From: Platerodrilus igneus
Taxonomy: Eukaryota > Arthropoda > Insecta > Coleoptera > Lycidae
Assembly (NCBI GenBank): GCA_036346225.1
Contig: JARFIW010001469.1
Span: 7,534,001-7,598,000 of the forward strand
Length of the DNA stretch: 64,000 bases
Reading direction: 5' to 3'
In this document: piece by piece, positions 23,663 to 31,262 of the stretch
Position numbering within the stretch: the stretch's first letter is position 1
How the letters are laid out: each line of letters opens with the position of its first letter
Notes under the pieces: model-generated
Databases searched by the model: none
What the model saw: only the letters and a program-made list of their open reading frames with translations
What the model was told of the DNA's origin: nothing
Translations under genes and position numbers: made by a program

Positions 23663-23929
23663 ATGATATCCATTAAAGACGGTATAGTAATGTTTCAGCG
23701 GAGTTTGAGTGATGCTAGGATTAATATCGAACGTGGTTATATTTATGGTGATGATGTCGGATCATGTTATGACGACCCCAGGTGGATAAAGTTGCAACAA
23801 GCATGGACTGTTTGTGACCAATTCGATCGGAATCAAATAAATTACCATGAATTATTGGATAAATTTGAAGAATTAAATTTATTGCGAGACTTTATGGAAT
23901 GCTTTTTGAGCTATATAGAAAAATTATAA
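23663..23929 (+). CDS. Polinton small acidic protein, unknown function
   Basis: 88 residues from the ATG at 23663; the upstream in-frame ATG at 23627 lies before the predicted start of transcription. The protein is acidic with no membrane segment or signal peptide (RGYIYGDDVGSCYDDPRWIK; CDQFDRNQINYHELLDKFEE). I do not recognise a family. It is the first rightward gene, divergent from polB, and ends before an AATAAA at 23972, which suggests its own short transcript. Early regulatory or host-interaction roles are usual for such genes in DNA viruses, but nothing in this sequence shows that. Confidence 0.6.
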   Translation: MISIKDGIVMFQRSLSDARINIERGYIYGDDVGSCYDDPRWIKLQQAWTVCDQFDRNQINYHELLDKFEELNLLRDFMECFLSYIEKL

Positions 23930-24059
23930 TTGTAAAAGTTTTGTACGTGTATTTTATGGTTAAAATTTATAAATAAAAAAATGTTAATATAATTCGAATA
24001 TTTATCATTCTAAGTTATCCGAGTACAATTTGCGCATGCGCAACAACAATTCTGAAACA

Positions 24060-24094
24060 TTTAAAAGGATGAGCTGCATAGCATCCCTCTCAGT
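24060..24094 (+). promoter_or_regulatory. Core promoter: TATA-like plus TCAGT
   Basis: TTTAAAAG at 24060 and TCAGT with A at 24092, 32 bp apart, with a ~29-nt leader to the ATG at 24121. Two more TCAGTG-like words follow within 25 bp. Confidence 0.65.
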
Positions 24095-24120
24095 CATCTC
24101 AGTGAAATCAGTGCAAAGCA

Positions 24121-24921
24121 ATGGAGTCTGCAGGTGTTAATGATGCACAAGTTTCGCATACCGAAAATCTGATTAATAAGTTTACGTATAGTTTAAGTGA
24201 ATTGGGTGAACACCCTCATAATGTGGAAATTGGGTTTGTTATAAACCAGAGAATAAAACCCGTATTACGATTGGTGTGTAGCAAGAAATATTGTGGCAAC
24301 CATGTTCTGGAATTGACATACGAAAATTGGTTAGCATTTACAAATTTTCAAGTGGAATTTCAAATCAACGTATTTTCCCGTGACGTGCTAAACACTCGAT
24401 TAAATGGTGCACCCGAAATGGAAGATCTACACATACAACTAGGAGCCCCGTTCTTTATCACTCTATCACCAGTGTCTGGATCAACCGAGGACGAAACGTT
24501 CCAGTTAAAAATAATAATGGGTAATAGCTCGATAGTTATAAACGAATTGGAGTGCCGTAAACTATTCCATATGCGAGAGCTGTTTGAGTATCAACTTAAG
24601 CAGCTGAAAAGTCGTGACTTCCCAGCATTATACAACGAATTAGTAGGATTTGTTGCTAATTATAATTTAAATGATTGCGATGGGTTTAATACTCTGACTG
24701 AAGGGGAGAAACGAATTAAAATCTTGATTGAAGGCGAAGTTCGAATTGGCAATATTTTATTCTACAACGATTTGAATCAGAGCGCCCTAAATGCTTTGGA
24801 GCTGGTTATATGTTTTCCGGATATATTTGTGCAAGACGTGATGCGTACAAGAACATTAGTGGAAATGTTTAGACGTTTAAATTTGTCGGAATCTGAAGAT
24901 TCTGGTTATGGTGATAACTAG
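24121..24921 (+). CDS. Polinton protein of unknown function, 266 residues
   Basis: Intact frame starting MESAGVNDAQ, acidic, with a C-terminal tail (SESEDSGYGDN) rich in Ser, Asp and Glu. No transmembrane segment, zinc ligand set or nucleotide-binding motif is visible. It alternates predicted strands in residues ~40-160 and helices in ~160-260 by eye. It has its own TATA-TCAGT promoter and lies between the early-like 88-residue gene and the virion block. I cannot assign it to a named Polinton family. It is one of the few intact genes of the element. Confidence 0.75.
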   Translation: MESAGVNDAQVSHTENLINKFTYSLSELGEHPHNVEIGFVINQRIKPVLRLVCSKKYCGNHVLELTYENWLAFTNFQVEFQINVFSRDVLNTRLNGAPEMEDLHIQLGAPFFITLSPVSGSTEDETFQLKIIMGNSSIVINELECRKLFHMRELFEYQLKQLKSRDFPALYNELVGFVANYNLNDCDGFNTLTEGEKRIKILIEGEVRIGNILFYNDLNQSALNALELVICFPDIFVQDVMRTRTLVEMFRRLNLSESEDSGYGDN

Positions 24922-25007
24922 AAAGAGTATTTTATAAAAGACAGCCCAAGAGGCGTGGATGTAAATGTATTGTTATTGTAAATATATTGTAAATTTTTTT
25001 GAAAAAG

Positions 25008-25041
25008 TATAAATAGACTCGTTGTTGTTTATTTATTTAGT
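25008..25041 (+). promoter_or_regulatory. Promoter of the virion gene block: TATA plus TTAGT
   Basis: TATAAATA at 25008 and TTAGT with A at 25039, 31 bp apart; ATG at 25068. No comparable element is seen before the following genes up to the AATAAA at 28442. Confidence 0.6.
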
Positions 25042-25067
25042 ATAGTTTGAGATTTTTGAGTAAACAC

Positions 25068-25484
25068 ATGATTATCTGTTCTGGAGAGGGTTTAATCAAC
25101 AGCACTATAAACAGGTTACCGTTTGAGCTGCATATTCCAGGTTATCAGTACTGCGGTCCTGGTACAAAGTTGGATGAGCGCTTAGCAAAAGGTGATCCTG
25201 GAATAAACGAATTAGATAAATTGTGTAAAGACCACGACATTGCATACGCCAAGTACCCCGACGATCTTCCAGCCAGACACCGAGCAGATAAAATTTTAGA
25301 AGAAGAAGCCTGGGGAGAGTTAAGTCTAAAACGCAAAGTTTGGGGAAAAAGCCGCAGCTTGGTTTGTGACAAACGCTATGAAAGCGAAGAGAAAAATGGG
25401 CATGGGCTTAAAGAAGAAAATAAGTTTCAAAGGCGGATTTTTGAAGAAAATACGATCCGCAATAGACCGAGTTGGCTCGGATAA
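25068..25484 (+). pseudogene. PLA2-like protein (parvovirus/adomavirus-type), frame broken at 3' end
   Basis: From the ATG at 25068 the frame holds a calcium-loop motif YCGPGT (residues ~28-33) and a catalytic-type His-Asp in LCKDHDIAYAKY (His ~56), followed by an Arg-His-Arg-Ala-Asp segment. This is the signature of the viral phospholipase A2-like domain found in parvovirus VP1 and in many Polintons, where it is thought to breach endosomal membrane during entry. After ~25330 this frame loses resemblance to the family, while the overlapping downstream frame is open upstream of its start near 25333. A single-base frame break near 25320-25335 is the likely explanation, so the two frames probably were one gene. 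Confidence 0.75.
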
Positions 25485-25869
25485 CTTGAAAAAGCTACTA
25501 GACGTTGGTATTCTAATTGGTAAAAAAATCATAAAAGGAGCGGGTGGGAAAAGCAAAATTAAAGTCCCACGTATTATACCCGTTCCACAGAAAGGAGGTT
25601 TTCTACCATTGATTCCGATATTCGCGGGACTAAGTGCCCTAGGGGCGCTAACAGGTGGTGCTGCGGGGATAGCTAAAGCAGTAAATGATGTCAAGACAGC
25701 CAACGAACAGCTTAAGGAGAGCGAACGACACAACAGATCTATGGAAGCCATTACTGTTGGGAAAAAAGGAAATGGAATGTTTCTAAAACCATACAAAAAA
25801 GGCACAGCATTATTCTTGAAACCGTACAAACAGGGGCGTGGCATTTGTAAAAAAGTATCAAAAAACTAA
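25366..25869 (+). CDS. Basic hydrophobic virion protein, pVI/PLA2-tail-like
   Basis: Up to 167 residues from a GTG; the first ATG in frame is at 25378. A Lys-rich N-terminus (KAKRKMGMGLKKK) precedes a Gly/Ala-rich hydrophobic segment, FLPLIPIFAGLSALGALTGG, at about residues 79-98. It ends in a repeated FLKPYKKG / FLKPYKQG motif. Such small basic proteins with an amphipathic or membrane segment are typical Polinton virion proteins and recall adenovirus pVI, whose C-terminal peptide activates the protease. The adjacent downstream gene here is an adenain-like protease, consistent with that idea. It probably continues the PLA2 frame upstream. Confidence 0.7.
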   Translation: MTNAMKAKRKMGMGLKKKISFKGGFLKKIRSAIDRVGSDNLKKLLDVGILIGKKIIKGAGGKSKIKVPRIIPVPQKGGFLPLIPIFAGLSALGALTGGAAGIAKAVNDVKTANEQLKESERHNRSMEAITVGKKGNGMFLKPYKKGTALFLKPYKQGRGICKKVSKN

Positions 25870-25877
25870 GCAAGTTA

Positions 25878-26225
25878 CCTCGAAGAGCTCTCACCGATGT
25901 AGATATAAAGAAACACGCATCTAACATTCCTCATTTTCGCAACGTCTTTTCTAGAGATCAGTTGAAGAAGATTAGACCGCATGTCAACGAATCGGGAGTG
26001 ATTAATTTGGATACCACCAAAGGTTCGGGTACACATTGGGTGGGGTACCGAAAACGCAGAAATAGCGTGTATTACTACGATTCGTTTGGAGACTTGAGAC
26101 CGCCGGAAGAAGTAAAGAGATATTTTCGAGGTTGTAAAATTTACTACAACAGTGTACCGGAGCAGACTTACAACACATACAATTGTGGACATTTAGTGTT
26201 GAAGTTTCTTAGTGACAATGGCTAA
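25878..26225 (+). CDS. Adenain-like cysteine protease
   Basis: The frame is open from ~25850 and family-like residues start near 25878 (SKLPRRALTDVDIKKHA), but there is no ATG at the expected place; the gene may begin at a non-ATG codon or have lost its start by a small indel. The catalytic His is in GTHWVGYRKR, the Asp-containing strand is VYYYDSFGDL, the oxyanion Gln is in PEQTYN and the nucleophile Cys is in NCGHLVLKFL. This is the order of the adenovirus protease and Polinton PRO. It would mature capsid proteins during virion assembly. It overlaps the next gene by 8 bases. Confidence 0.88.
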   Translation, partial: PRRALTDVDIKKHASNIPHFRNVFSRDQLKKIRPHVNESGVINLDTTKGSGTHWVGYRKRRNSVYYYDSFGDLRPPEEVKRYFRGCKIYYNSVPEQTYNTYNCGHLVLKFLSDNG

Positions 26226-26952
26226 AACAGTGAGCGTGTTCGGGTATGGTAATGTCATATCGACAGGATCCATTTACCCACCAATTAAATTGAAACAGGA
26301 CGGTGAATATGCTTTGGGTCTAGTGGGACTGTACACTTGTAACACTGTGCAAAACATACATCCAGGAAACAACATATTATACTTTAACGATCCAGAGCAT
26401 CGCAGAATAACCATTGAACCTGGATCATACGAATTAGAAGAAATAAATGCATATATACAGGATGTTTTCAAAAAATGGTTCAGTCAGAAGCCGGACATCA
26501 ACGAGAACATTGAAAAATATTTTAAACTGAGTGCCAACAATAATACATTAAAGTGTTCTATACGAAGCAGTATACCGATTGATTTTGGGGCAAACCGTAA
26601 AAACAATATTGGAAGCATCTTGGGGTTTACCAACCGCAAATTGGCTGCAGATACCGTACATATCGCTAATCAGCAAGTGAACATAATATCGGTCTCAAAC
26701 ATTTTTGTGGAAACCAATATCACCAGCGGTTCGTTCAGAAACAATTTTCTTACCCACAGCATATTCGAATTCAGTCTATCTGTACCACCCGGGTATAATC
26801 TGGAGAAGGAGCCTAACCACGTCATATATTATCCGCTGAGCGTGACAGAAATTGATAATATTACAATCAGACTAGTCGATCATTTGGGTGAATTGGTAAA
26901 CTTTTCCCCGGAAACATACACCTGTGTGAGACTGGAAATAAGAAGTAGCTGA
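26218..26952 (+). CDS. Minor capsid protein (penton-like single jelly roll)
   Basis: 244 residues from ATG at 26218, overlapping the protease stop. It is dominated by alternating strand-like segments, with no membrane or zinc motif. Position directly between protease and major capsid gene, and length of about 245, match the Polinton minor capsid (penton) protein. Recognisable segments include GEYALGLVGLYTCNTVQNI and NILYFNDPEHRRITIEPGSY. It would form the five-fold vertices of the icosahedral capsid. The frame is intact. Confidence 0.78.
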   Translation: MAKTVSVFGYGNVISTGSIYPPIKLKQDGEYALGLVGLYTCNTVQNIHPGNNILYFNDPEHRRITIEPGSYELEEINAYIQDVFKKWFSQKPDINENIEKYFKLSANNNTLKCSIRSSIPIDFGANRKNNIGSILGFTNRKLAADTVHIANQQVNIISVSNIFVETNITSGSFRNNFLTHSIFEFSLSVPPGYNLEKEPNHVIYYPLSVTEIDNITIRLVDHLGELVNFSPETYTCVRLEIRSS

Positions 26953-26954
26953 AA

Positions 26955-27116
26955 ATGCCTATCGATTTTGTATATAAAGCACGCTACAACACCCCCAGAC
27001 GATTAGAAGTGAATACGGCGTCAAAGCGTCAAGTTGTCGAGAGACTTACAGCGGAAGAAATACGTTTCTTAAAATCTTTGGGATTAAAAGTTATAAATGA
27101 TGGGCGGCAGAAGTAA
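26955..27116 (+). CDS. Small basic virion-block protein, 53 residues
   Basis: Starts MPIDFVYKARYNTPRRLEV and ends with a stop at 27114. It sits 2 bases after the minor capsid stop and overlaps the major capsid start by 20 bases in another frame. It is basic with a C-terminal helix-like segment (LTAEEIRFLKSLGLKV). Tight packing and good composition favour a real gene. Function unknown; a small capsid cement or core peptide is possible but not shown. Confidence 0.65.
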   Translation: MPIDFVYKARYNTPRRLEVNTASKRQVVERLTAEEIRFLKSLGLKVINDGRQK

Positions 27117-28422
27117 ACGCAGCTTAGATCTCCACAGTGATGAAAACGTTAAACTTGGAAGGCTTAAATATGAGGACGTGCCCAAATTGGATGTGTTTGG
27201 AGGTTATAAATTAGACGAAACCATAATAAAGGAAGATTATTATACATATCTTCCCTTTACATTGAATGCAGAAAACAACGATCGAATTTCAATTGAAATC
27301 CAGAGCAGTGATAACATCACATACCCTCATGAAAGTTTTATATTTATAAAGGGCACCTATAAGCCTACGGAAACATTAAGGGAAGCGTCAACAACTGGAG
27401 ACCCGATTAGAGCAGCAGAACCAGACCCTAAAGCTTACGAATTTACTAGAAATGCACCATATTTTCTGTTTGAGGAAATTCAATACAAATTGGGTAATAA
27501 TCAAATAATAGATGTCTGTCGAATCCCTGGAATTACAAGAACTATTAAAGGTTTAGTATCCATGGAAGAATCAGAAACAAAATCTATTACACATACCGGG
27601 TGGAAGCCCGATACCATATTCCAAGATGGACGGTTTAGTTGTGCTATACCGCTAAAACCATTTTGGGTTTTTGAAGATTACAAGAAAACTATCGTCAACA
27701 TGCCTCAAGAGCTGATTTTAATCAGATCCAAGTCGGACGTAAATTGCTACAAGTCGATTGGAAATACAGTAACGTTCAAAATACAGCGTATTTCATGGGA
27801 GGTCCCGCATATAACATTAAGCGACTTTGCCAAGGCATCGCTGCTTTCGGAAATGCAAAATCAATCATCTATAATGGCTGCATTCAGAAAATGGGAACTA
27901 CACGAATTACCGTCTCTAACACAATCAAAGTCGCAAGTATGGAGAATTAAAGTATGGAACGAAACAGACAAGGCTCGGTGGATATTACTGGCGCTGCAAA
28001 ATGGGAAGTACGACAGGAAAGAAGAAAATGCTACAAGCTTTACGAATGCCAATATAACCAATGTCAAAGTGTTTTTAAACTCTCAGATGTTCCCTCAAGG
28101 TCGATTAAATTTGGATTTCGAGCAGAATGACTACTTGCCAGCGTACCTGTCTTATGCATCTTTTATGGAAAAATACTACCCGAACAAATCGTCAAATAAA
28201 TGTTTAATGGACTACAACAGGTTTAAGGAATCACCTGTCTTTGTAATCGACTGTCGTCATCAATTTGAAAGCATCAAGGATGCAACTGTTGATGTAAGAA
28301 TGGAATTAGAAGCTTCAAGAAATTTTGAACCGTCGATGAAGACTTATGCTTTAATTATACATGACTCTATGTTTGAATATAATCCGTTTACGGAAATTGT
28401 TAATAGATTTATTCACAATTAA
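27097..28422 (+). CDS. Major capsid protein (double jelly-roll, hexon-like)
   Basis: Intact 441-codon frame beginning with two ATGs. It has the all-strand character of a capsid protein, and the conserved N-terminal part YEDVPKLDVFGGYKLDE leads into YLPFTLNAENNDRISIEI. It is the longest virion gene and lies right after the penton-like gene, as in other Polintons. It would form the hexagonal capsid lattice. An AATAAA at 28442, 20 bases past the stop, could terminate the whole 25039-28442 transcript. Identification rests on position, size and composition rather than a catalytic motif. Confidence 0.8.
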   Translation: MMGGRSKRSLDLHSDENVKLGRLKYEDVPKLDVFGGYKLDETIIKEDYYTYLPFTLNAENNDRISIEIQSSDNITYPHESFIFIKGTYKPTETLREASTTGDPIRAAEPDPKAYEFTRNAPYFLFEEIQYKLGNNQIIDVCRIPGITRTIKGLVSMEESETKSITHTGWKPDTIFQDGRFSCAIPLKPFWVFEDYKKTIVNMPQELILIRSKSDVNCYKSIGNTVTFKIQRISWEVPHITLSDFAKASLLSEMQNQSSIMAAFRKWELHELPSLTQSKSQVWRIKVWNETDKARWILLALQNGKYDRKEENATSFTNANITNVKVFLNSQMFPQGRLNLDFEQNDYLPAYLSYASFMEKYYPNKSSNKCLMDYNRFKESPVFVIDCRHQFESIKDATVDVRMELEASRNFEPSMKTYALIIHDSMFEYNPFTEIVNRFIHN

Positions 28423-28441
28423 ATATTTTGTATATATTTTT

Positions 28442-28447
28442 AATAAA
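28442..28447 (+). terminator. Poly(A) signal after the capsid gene
   Basis: AATAAA 20 bases after the major capsid stop codon; the first such signal downstream of the 25008 promoter in an intergenic position. Confidence 0.55.
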
Positions 28448-28539
28448 ATTGTATAAAGTCTATGTTGTTTTAATATTAATAAGATTTTTTGGTGATCCAA
28501 GACAGTTTCTCACGTACTCCGGTGTACACCTAAGCACGC

Positions 28540-28678
28540 CTGTGCCCATGCGCACCCCTGCGCGTGCACACCCCTGCCCATGCGCGCCCCTGCGCGTGCA
28601 CACCCCTGCCCATGCGCGCCCCTGCGCGTGCACACCCCTGCCCATGCGCGCCCCTGCGCGTGCACACCCCTGCCCATG
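28540..28678 (+). repeat. GC-rich minisatellite, 32-bp unit x ~4
   Basis: The unit CTGCGCGTGCACACCCCTGC + CCATGCGCGCCC repeats at 28558, 28590, 28622 and 28654. Each unit is itself two ~16-bp halves. It is very GC-rich in an AT-rich element and lies between the capsid poly(A) signal and the ATPase promoter. Alternating purine-pyrimidine runs (GCGCGTGCACA) could adopt Z-form. Confidence 0.9.
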
Positions 28679-28682
28679 CTGG

Positions 28683-28717
28683 TATATAAGGGAATATTAT
28701 TTTCAATTTGAATCAGT
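28683..28717 (+). promoter_or_regulatory. ATPase core promoter: TATA plus TCAGT
   Basis: TATATAAG at 28683 and TCAGT with A at 28715, 32 bp apart; ATG at 28738. The TATA box lies 4 bases after the minisatellite. Confidence 0.7.
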
Positions 28718-28737
28718 TTAAACTTATATTTGAAAGA

Positions 28738-29605
28738 TGTACACCAAGGAATCTTTAGAGAAAGCAGTTAGTGAAATACAAAAGGGTATTAGTGTTAACT
28801 CTGCAAGTAGGTTATATGGTATACCCAGAAGAACGTTAAGCAGGCATTTGGATCACCGTAAACCTCAAAAGAAGAATGGTGCTCCTAGGTCGGAAAATGT
28901 GAGAGACACGGGTGATGCTATACAAGAAGTTAAAATACCTATACAGAATTATGATAACTTTGCTATTGCTAGTGCAAGAGAGGATGGTAAACATGGTTCA
29001 TTGTTCCCGTCTAACATACGAGCTATCTTCGCGGGACCATCGAGTTGTGGGAAGACTAACGCTTTAATATCTCTGATCCTGCACGAGAACGGCCTTAGAT
29101 TCCAAAATGTCTATGTATTTTCGAAAAGTTTGTATCAACCGAAATACGAATTGTTAAGAAACGTTTTGCACCATTAAAAGAAGAAATTGGATACCATGAG
29201 TTTGAAAATTACGATGATTTGATCGAACCCAGAGATACCAAAGAAGATTCAATTATGGTTTTCGATGATATACCTGTAAACGAGCAAAGTAAAATCACTC
29301 AATTTTTCTCGTTCGGCCGACATAAAGCAATAGATTCGTTCTATCTATGTCAAACTTACGCTAGTGCCTTAAAACATAGACTCAGAGATAACGCCAATGT
29401 AATCGCATTATGGAAACAGGATGATACAAACCTTCGCCATATCTTTTCGGATCATATAAGTGGTGACATGACATATCCGAAATTTAAAGAAATGTGCTTA
29501 CAGTGTTGGGGTGACTCAAAACATAATTTTATAACTGTTGTGAAAGATTTTGATTTGGATAATGGTCGATATAGGAAGAATTTCGACGAGTATATAAATA
29601 TTTGA
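28738..29605 (+). pseudogene. Packaging ATPase (FtsK/HerA-type) with N-terminal HTH; frameshifted
   Basis: The first frame (to 29177) starts with a ~42-residue helix-turn-helix of the Psq/CENP-B kind (SLEKAVSEIQKGISVNSASR then YGIPRRTLSRHL). A linker leads to the Walker A loop FAGPSSCGKTN (residues ~98-108). The second frame (open from ~29160, to 29605) holds Walker B IMVFDDIP and a segment FFSFGRHKAIDSFYLCQTYA with the downstream sensor region. The switch near 29160-29175 looks like one indel. The enzyme would pump the genome into capsids. The HTH could add DNA recognition, for example of the terminal repeat. Confidence 0.87.
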
Positions 29606-29626
29606 CATTATTCAAAAAAAGTTAGT
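29591..29626 (+). promoter_or_regulatory. Core promoter: TATA plus TTAGT
   Basis: TATATAAA at 29591 and TTAGT with A at 29624, 33 bp apart, ~20 nt before the ATG at 29643. The TATA box overlaps the last codons of the ATPase. Confidence 0.5.
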
Positions 29627-29642
29627 TCTCATCCAAAGTTTC

Positions 29643-30562
29643 ATGATGACGGACGTTAACAATTTTATTGCGAATAAACGCAGTCTTCATCTTATGCAGG
29701 ATGCTGTACGAAAAAAGTTTGTAGCGTACAAAAAGGGTGACGCTACATCTCAGCAAAAATTCAAAGAGATGCACAAACAATTGATTGATCCCTTGCAAAT
29801 AACCGCTTCCCAGTTGCAATCGATCACCGAAAAAATTCCCACACCTACAACAAAGGTTAAAGTCGAAAACATGGACGTACCTATAAAGAAGATTAAACAA
29901 CTCGTTCCAGAAGAACCGTTCCATCTTTACTATGCAGATGTGTTAGCTAGAGACGAAGACGAAAATATTGACAAATCAATTTATGGAGTAAAGTATAATG
30001 TGGAAACCGATACATGGAGTTTGTGGAAAAGTGTATTGATAATTAACCCGGAAACTAGCGATATAACATTAAATAATGTGATATATCCAGGTACGAGGGG
30101 TTTATACAATCTGCTGGTTTACAAAGACATCAGCCCCGAAGATGGTGATTTTAATTTGCATGAAGATTTGCCGAATTACTTGGAAATGATCAAATCTGCG
30201 TCGATTTTGAGAAGAAAGTTTAACCCATTTGCGGTGCACGATTTAAGCGGATTCCCAACAAATAACAAAAGTTTAACAAATATGTGCAAAAATATCTCAC
30301 CGAATTTCGGAGGAATCCCGAAAGAAAACAGCCAAAGAGAAGAAAACAGTCTAAGGGAGCGGGTTTAGGCTTTTCTAATCGGTTTTACAAAAGTTTAAAT
30401 TCAAAACCGGTGCAATATGTCTACTGGAATAATGTACATGAACTTGTAGATCGGCTGAGATTGTTGAACGCATCCAACCGAGCTGGAAATACAAGCGAGG
30501 AAAACATTAACGAGATGGTGTCCATAATAGAAGAATTGAGAGAAGAAGGTATAATACAGTGA
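29643..30562 (+). pseudogene. Conserved Polinton protein (PX-type unknown), frameshifted
   Basis: The first frame, 29643-30368, has a Lys-rich helical N-terminus (residues ~1-75) and a domain with SIYGVKYNVETDTWSLWKS and NVIYPGTRGLYNLLVYKDIS. The second frame, overlapping from 30284 to 30562, has a basic stretch and the segment YVYWNNVHELVDRLRLLNAS followed by SIIEELREEGII. This tail is very common in insect Polinton proteins and normally follows the first part in one protein, so one frame break in the overlap is likely. The role is unknown; a virion-core or DNA-binding function is possible from the basic composition. Confidence 0.78.
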
Positions 30563-30590
30563 GCTCAGTAAATAATTACACAGTTTTAAA

Positions 30591-31130
30591 ATGCCTATCG
30601 ACCGCTTCGGACGTTCAGAGCGTAAAGATGCTGATATTCGGCGCGGTCCTCCAGGTCGAGGATTTGTGCTAACGTTGGATGGTGATGGGTACGATATGCA
30701 GCAAAGAAGGTTAGTGAATTCATCAGACCCGAAAGAAGATAGTGATTGTGTTAATCAGAGAAGCACTATAGTATTCAAGCCTGGAGAAGAAACAATTAGT
30801 TTTCGTAAAAGAAGGTTAGTTGATGTAATGGATCCTAAAGACGATAGTGATTGTGTTAATAAGAAATCTGTAATCAAGCTCGTGAATCAAGCCTTTTCAT
30901 ACTGTCTAAAAAGTTCTGATGATATACAACGTAAAGATAAAGCTTTCAATGCGAGAAACCAGCGTATTGCAATGCTTGCTCAACCAGTTGAGCCATCTGA
31001 TGCAGTTAATAAACAATATGTAAATGAAAAATTGGATAAGCTTGTATCTGACTTTAAAACGTTTATACAGTTTTTTATTAATTTGACTGCAACTTCGAGA
31101 CAAATGAAAAGGAGCTCGGTCTTGCAATAG
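30591..31130 (+). CDS. Fibre-like protein with three DxVN repeats
   Basis: 179 residues starting MPIDRFGR, an N-terminus common in invertebrate Polinton proteins. Three repeats share the pattern (Q/R)RLV..DPKxDSDCVN: residues ~36-58, ~72-94 and ~120-146, the last reading PVEPSDAVNKQYVNEKL. The DAVNKxYV pattern is typical of phage and viral fibre shafts, so this may be a trimeric spike on the penton. A helical segment follows. The frame ends at 31128, but another frame (31096-31262) stays open without an ATG and may be the displaced C-terminus. Confidence 0.7.
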   Translation: MPIDRFGRSERKDADIRRGPPGRGFVLTLDGDGYDMQQRRLVNSSDPKEDSDCVNQRSTIVFKPGEETISFRKRRLVDVMDPKDDSDCVNKKSVIKLVNQAFSYCLKSSDDIQRKDKAFNARNQRIAMLAQPVEPSDAVNKQYVNEKLDKLVSDFKTFIQFFINLTATSRQMKRSSVLQ

Positions 31131-31262
31131 CATCGATTTACGAGGCGTCACCAGCAGCTATAAAAAACAAATACTACAAACCAAAGCTTCAGTTTATGTC
31201 AAAGGTGCAATTGGATAAAGATAACCCTATTAGTTTAGCAACAGTGTTAAGCAAAAATGAGT
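31096..31262 (+). pseudogene. Displaced C-terminal piece of the fibre-like gene
   Basis: Open frame without ATG in the first part (LGLAIASIYEASPAAIKNKY), ending at the stop inside the integrase start (overlap with ATG 31257). It looks like protein rather than noise and would extend the preceding gene after a small indel near 31080-31100. Alternatively it is a separate small gene. Confidence 0.45.
31159..31193 (+). promoter_or_regulatory. Integrase core promoter: TATA plus TCAGT
   Basis: TATAAAAA at 31159 and TCAGT with A at 31191, 32 bp apart; ATG at 31257. It lies inside the displaced open frame. Confidence 0.65.

Noticed and set aside
25326..25844. 172-codon minus-strand frame opposite the pVI-like gene
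   Set aside because: Antisense shadow of a Lys/Gly-rich coding sequence; its Phe/Pro-rich product mirrors the sense codons.
28428..28721. 97-codon frame rich in Pro, Ala, His and Cys
   Set aside because: It merely reads through the 32-bp GC-rich minisatellite; no start context and no protein-like composition outside the repeat.
30533..30570. Promoter for the fibre-like gene
   Set aside because: A TCAGT lies before the gene but the nearest TATA-like word is only about 17 bp upstream, outside the 31-33 bp spacing of the other promoters.
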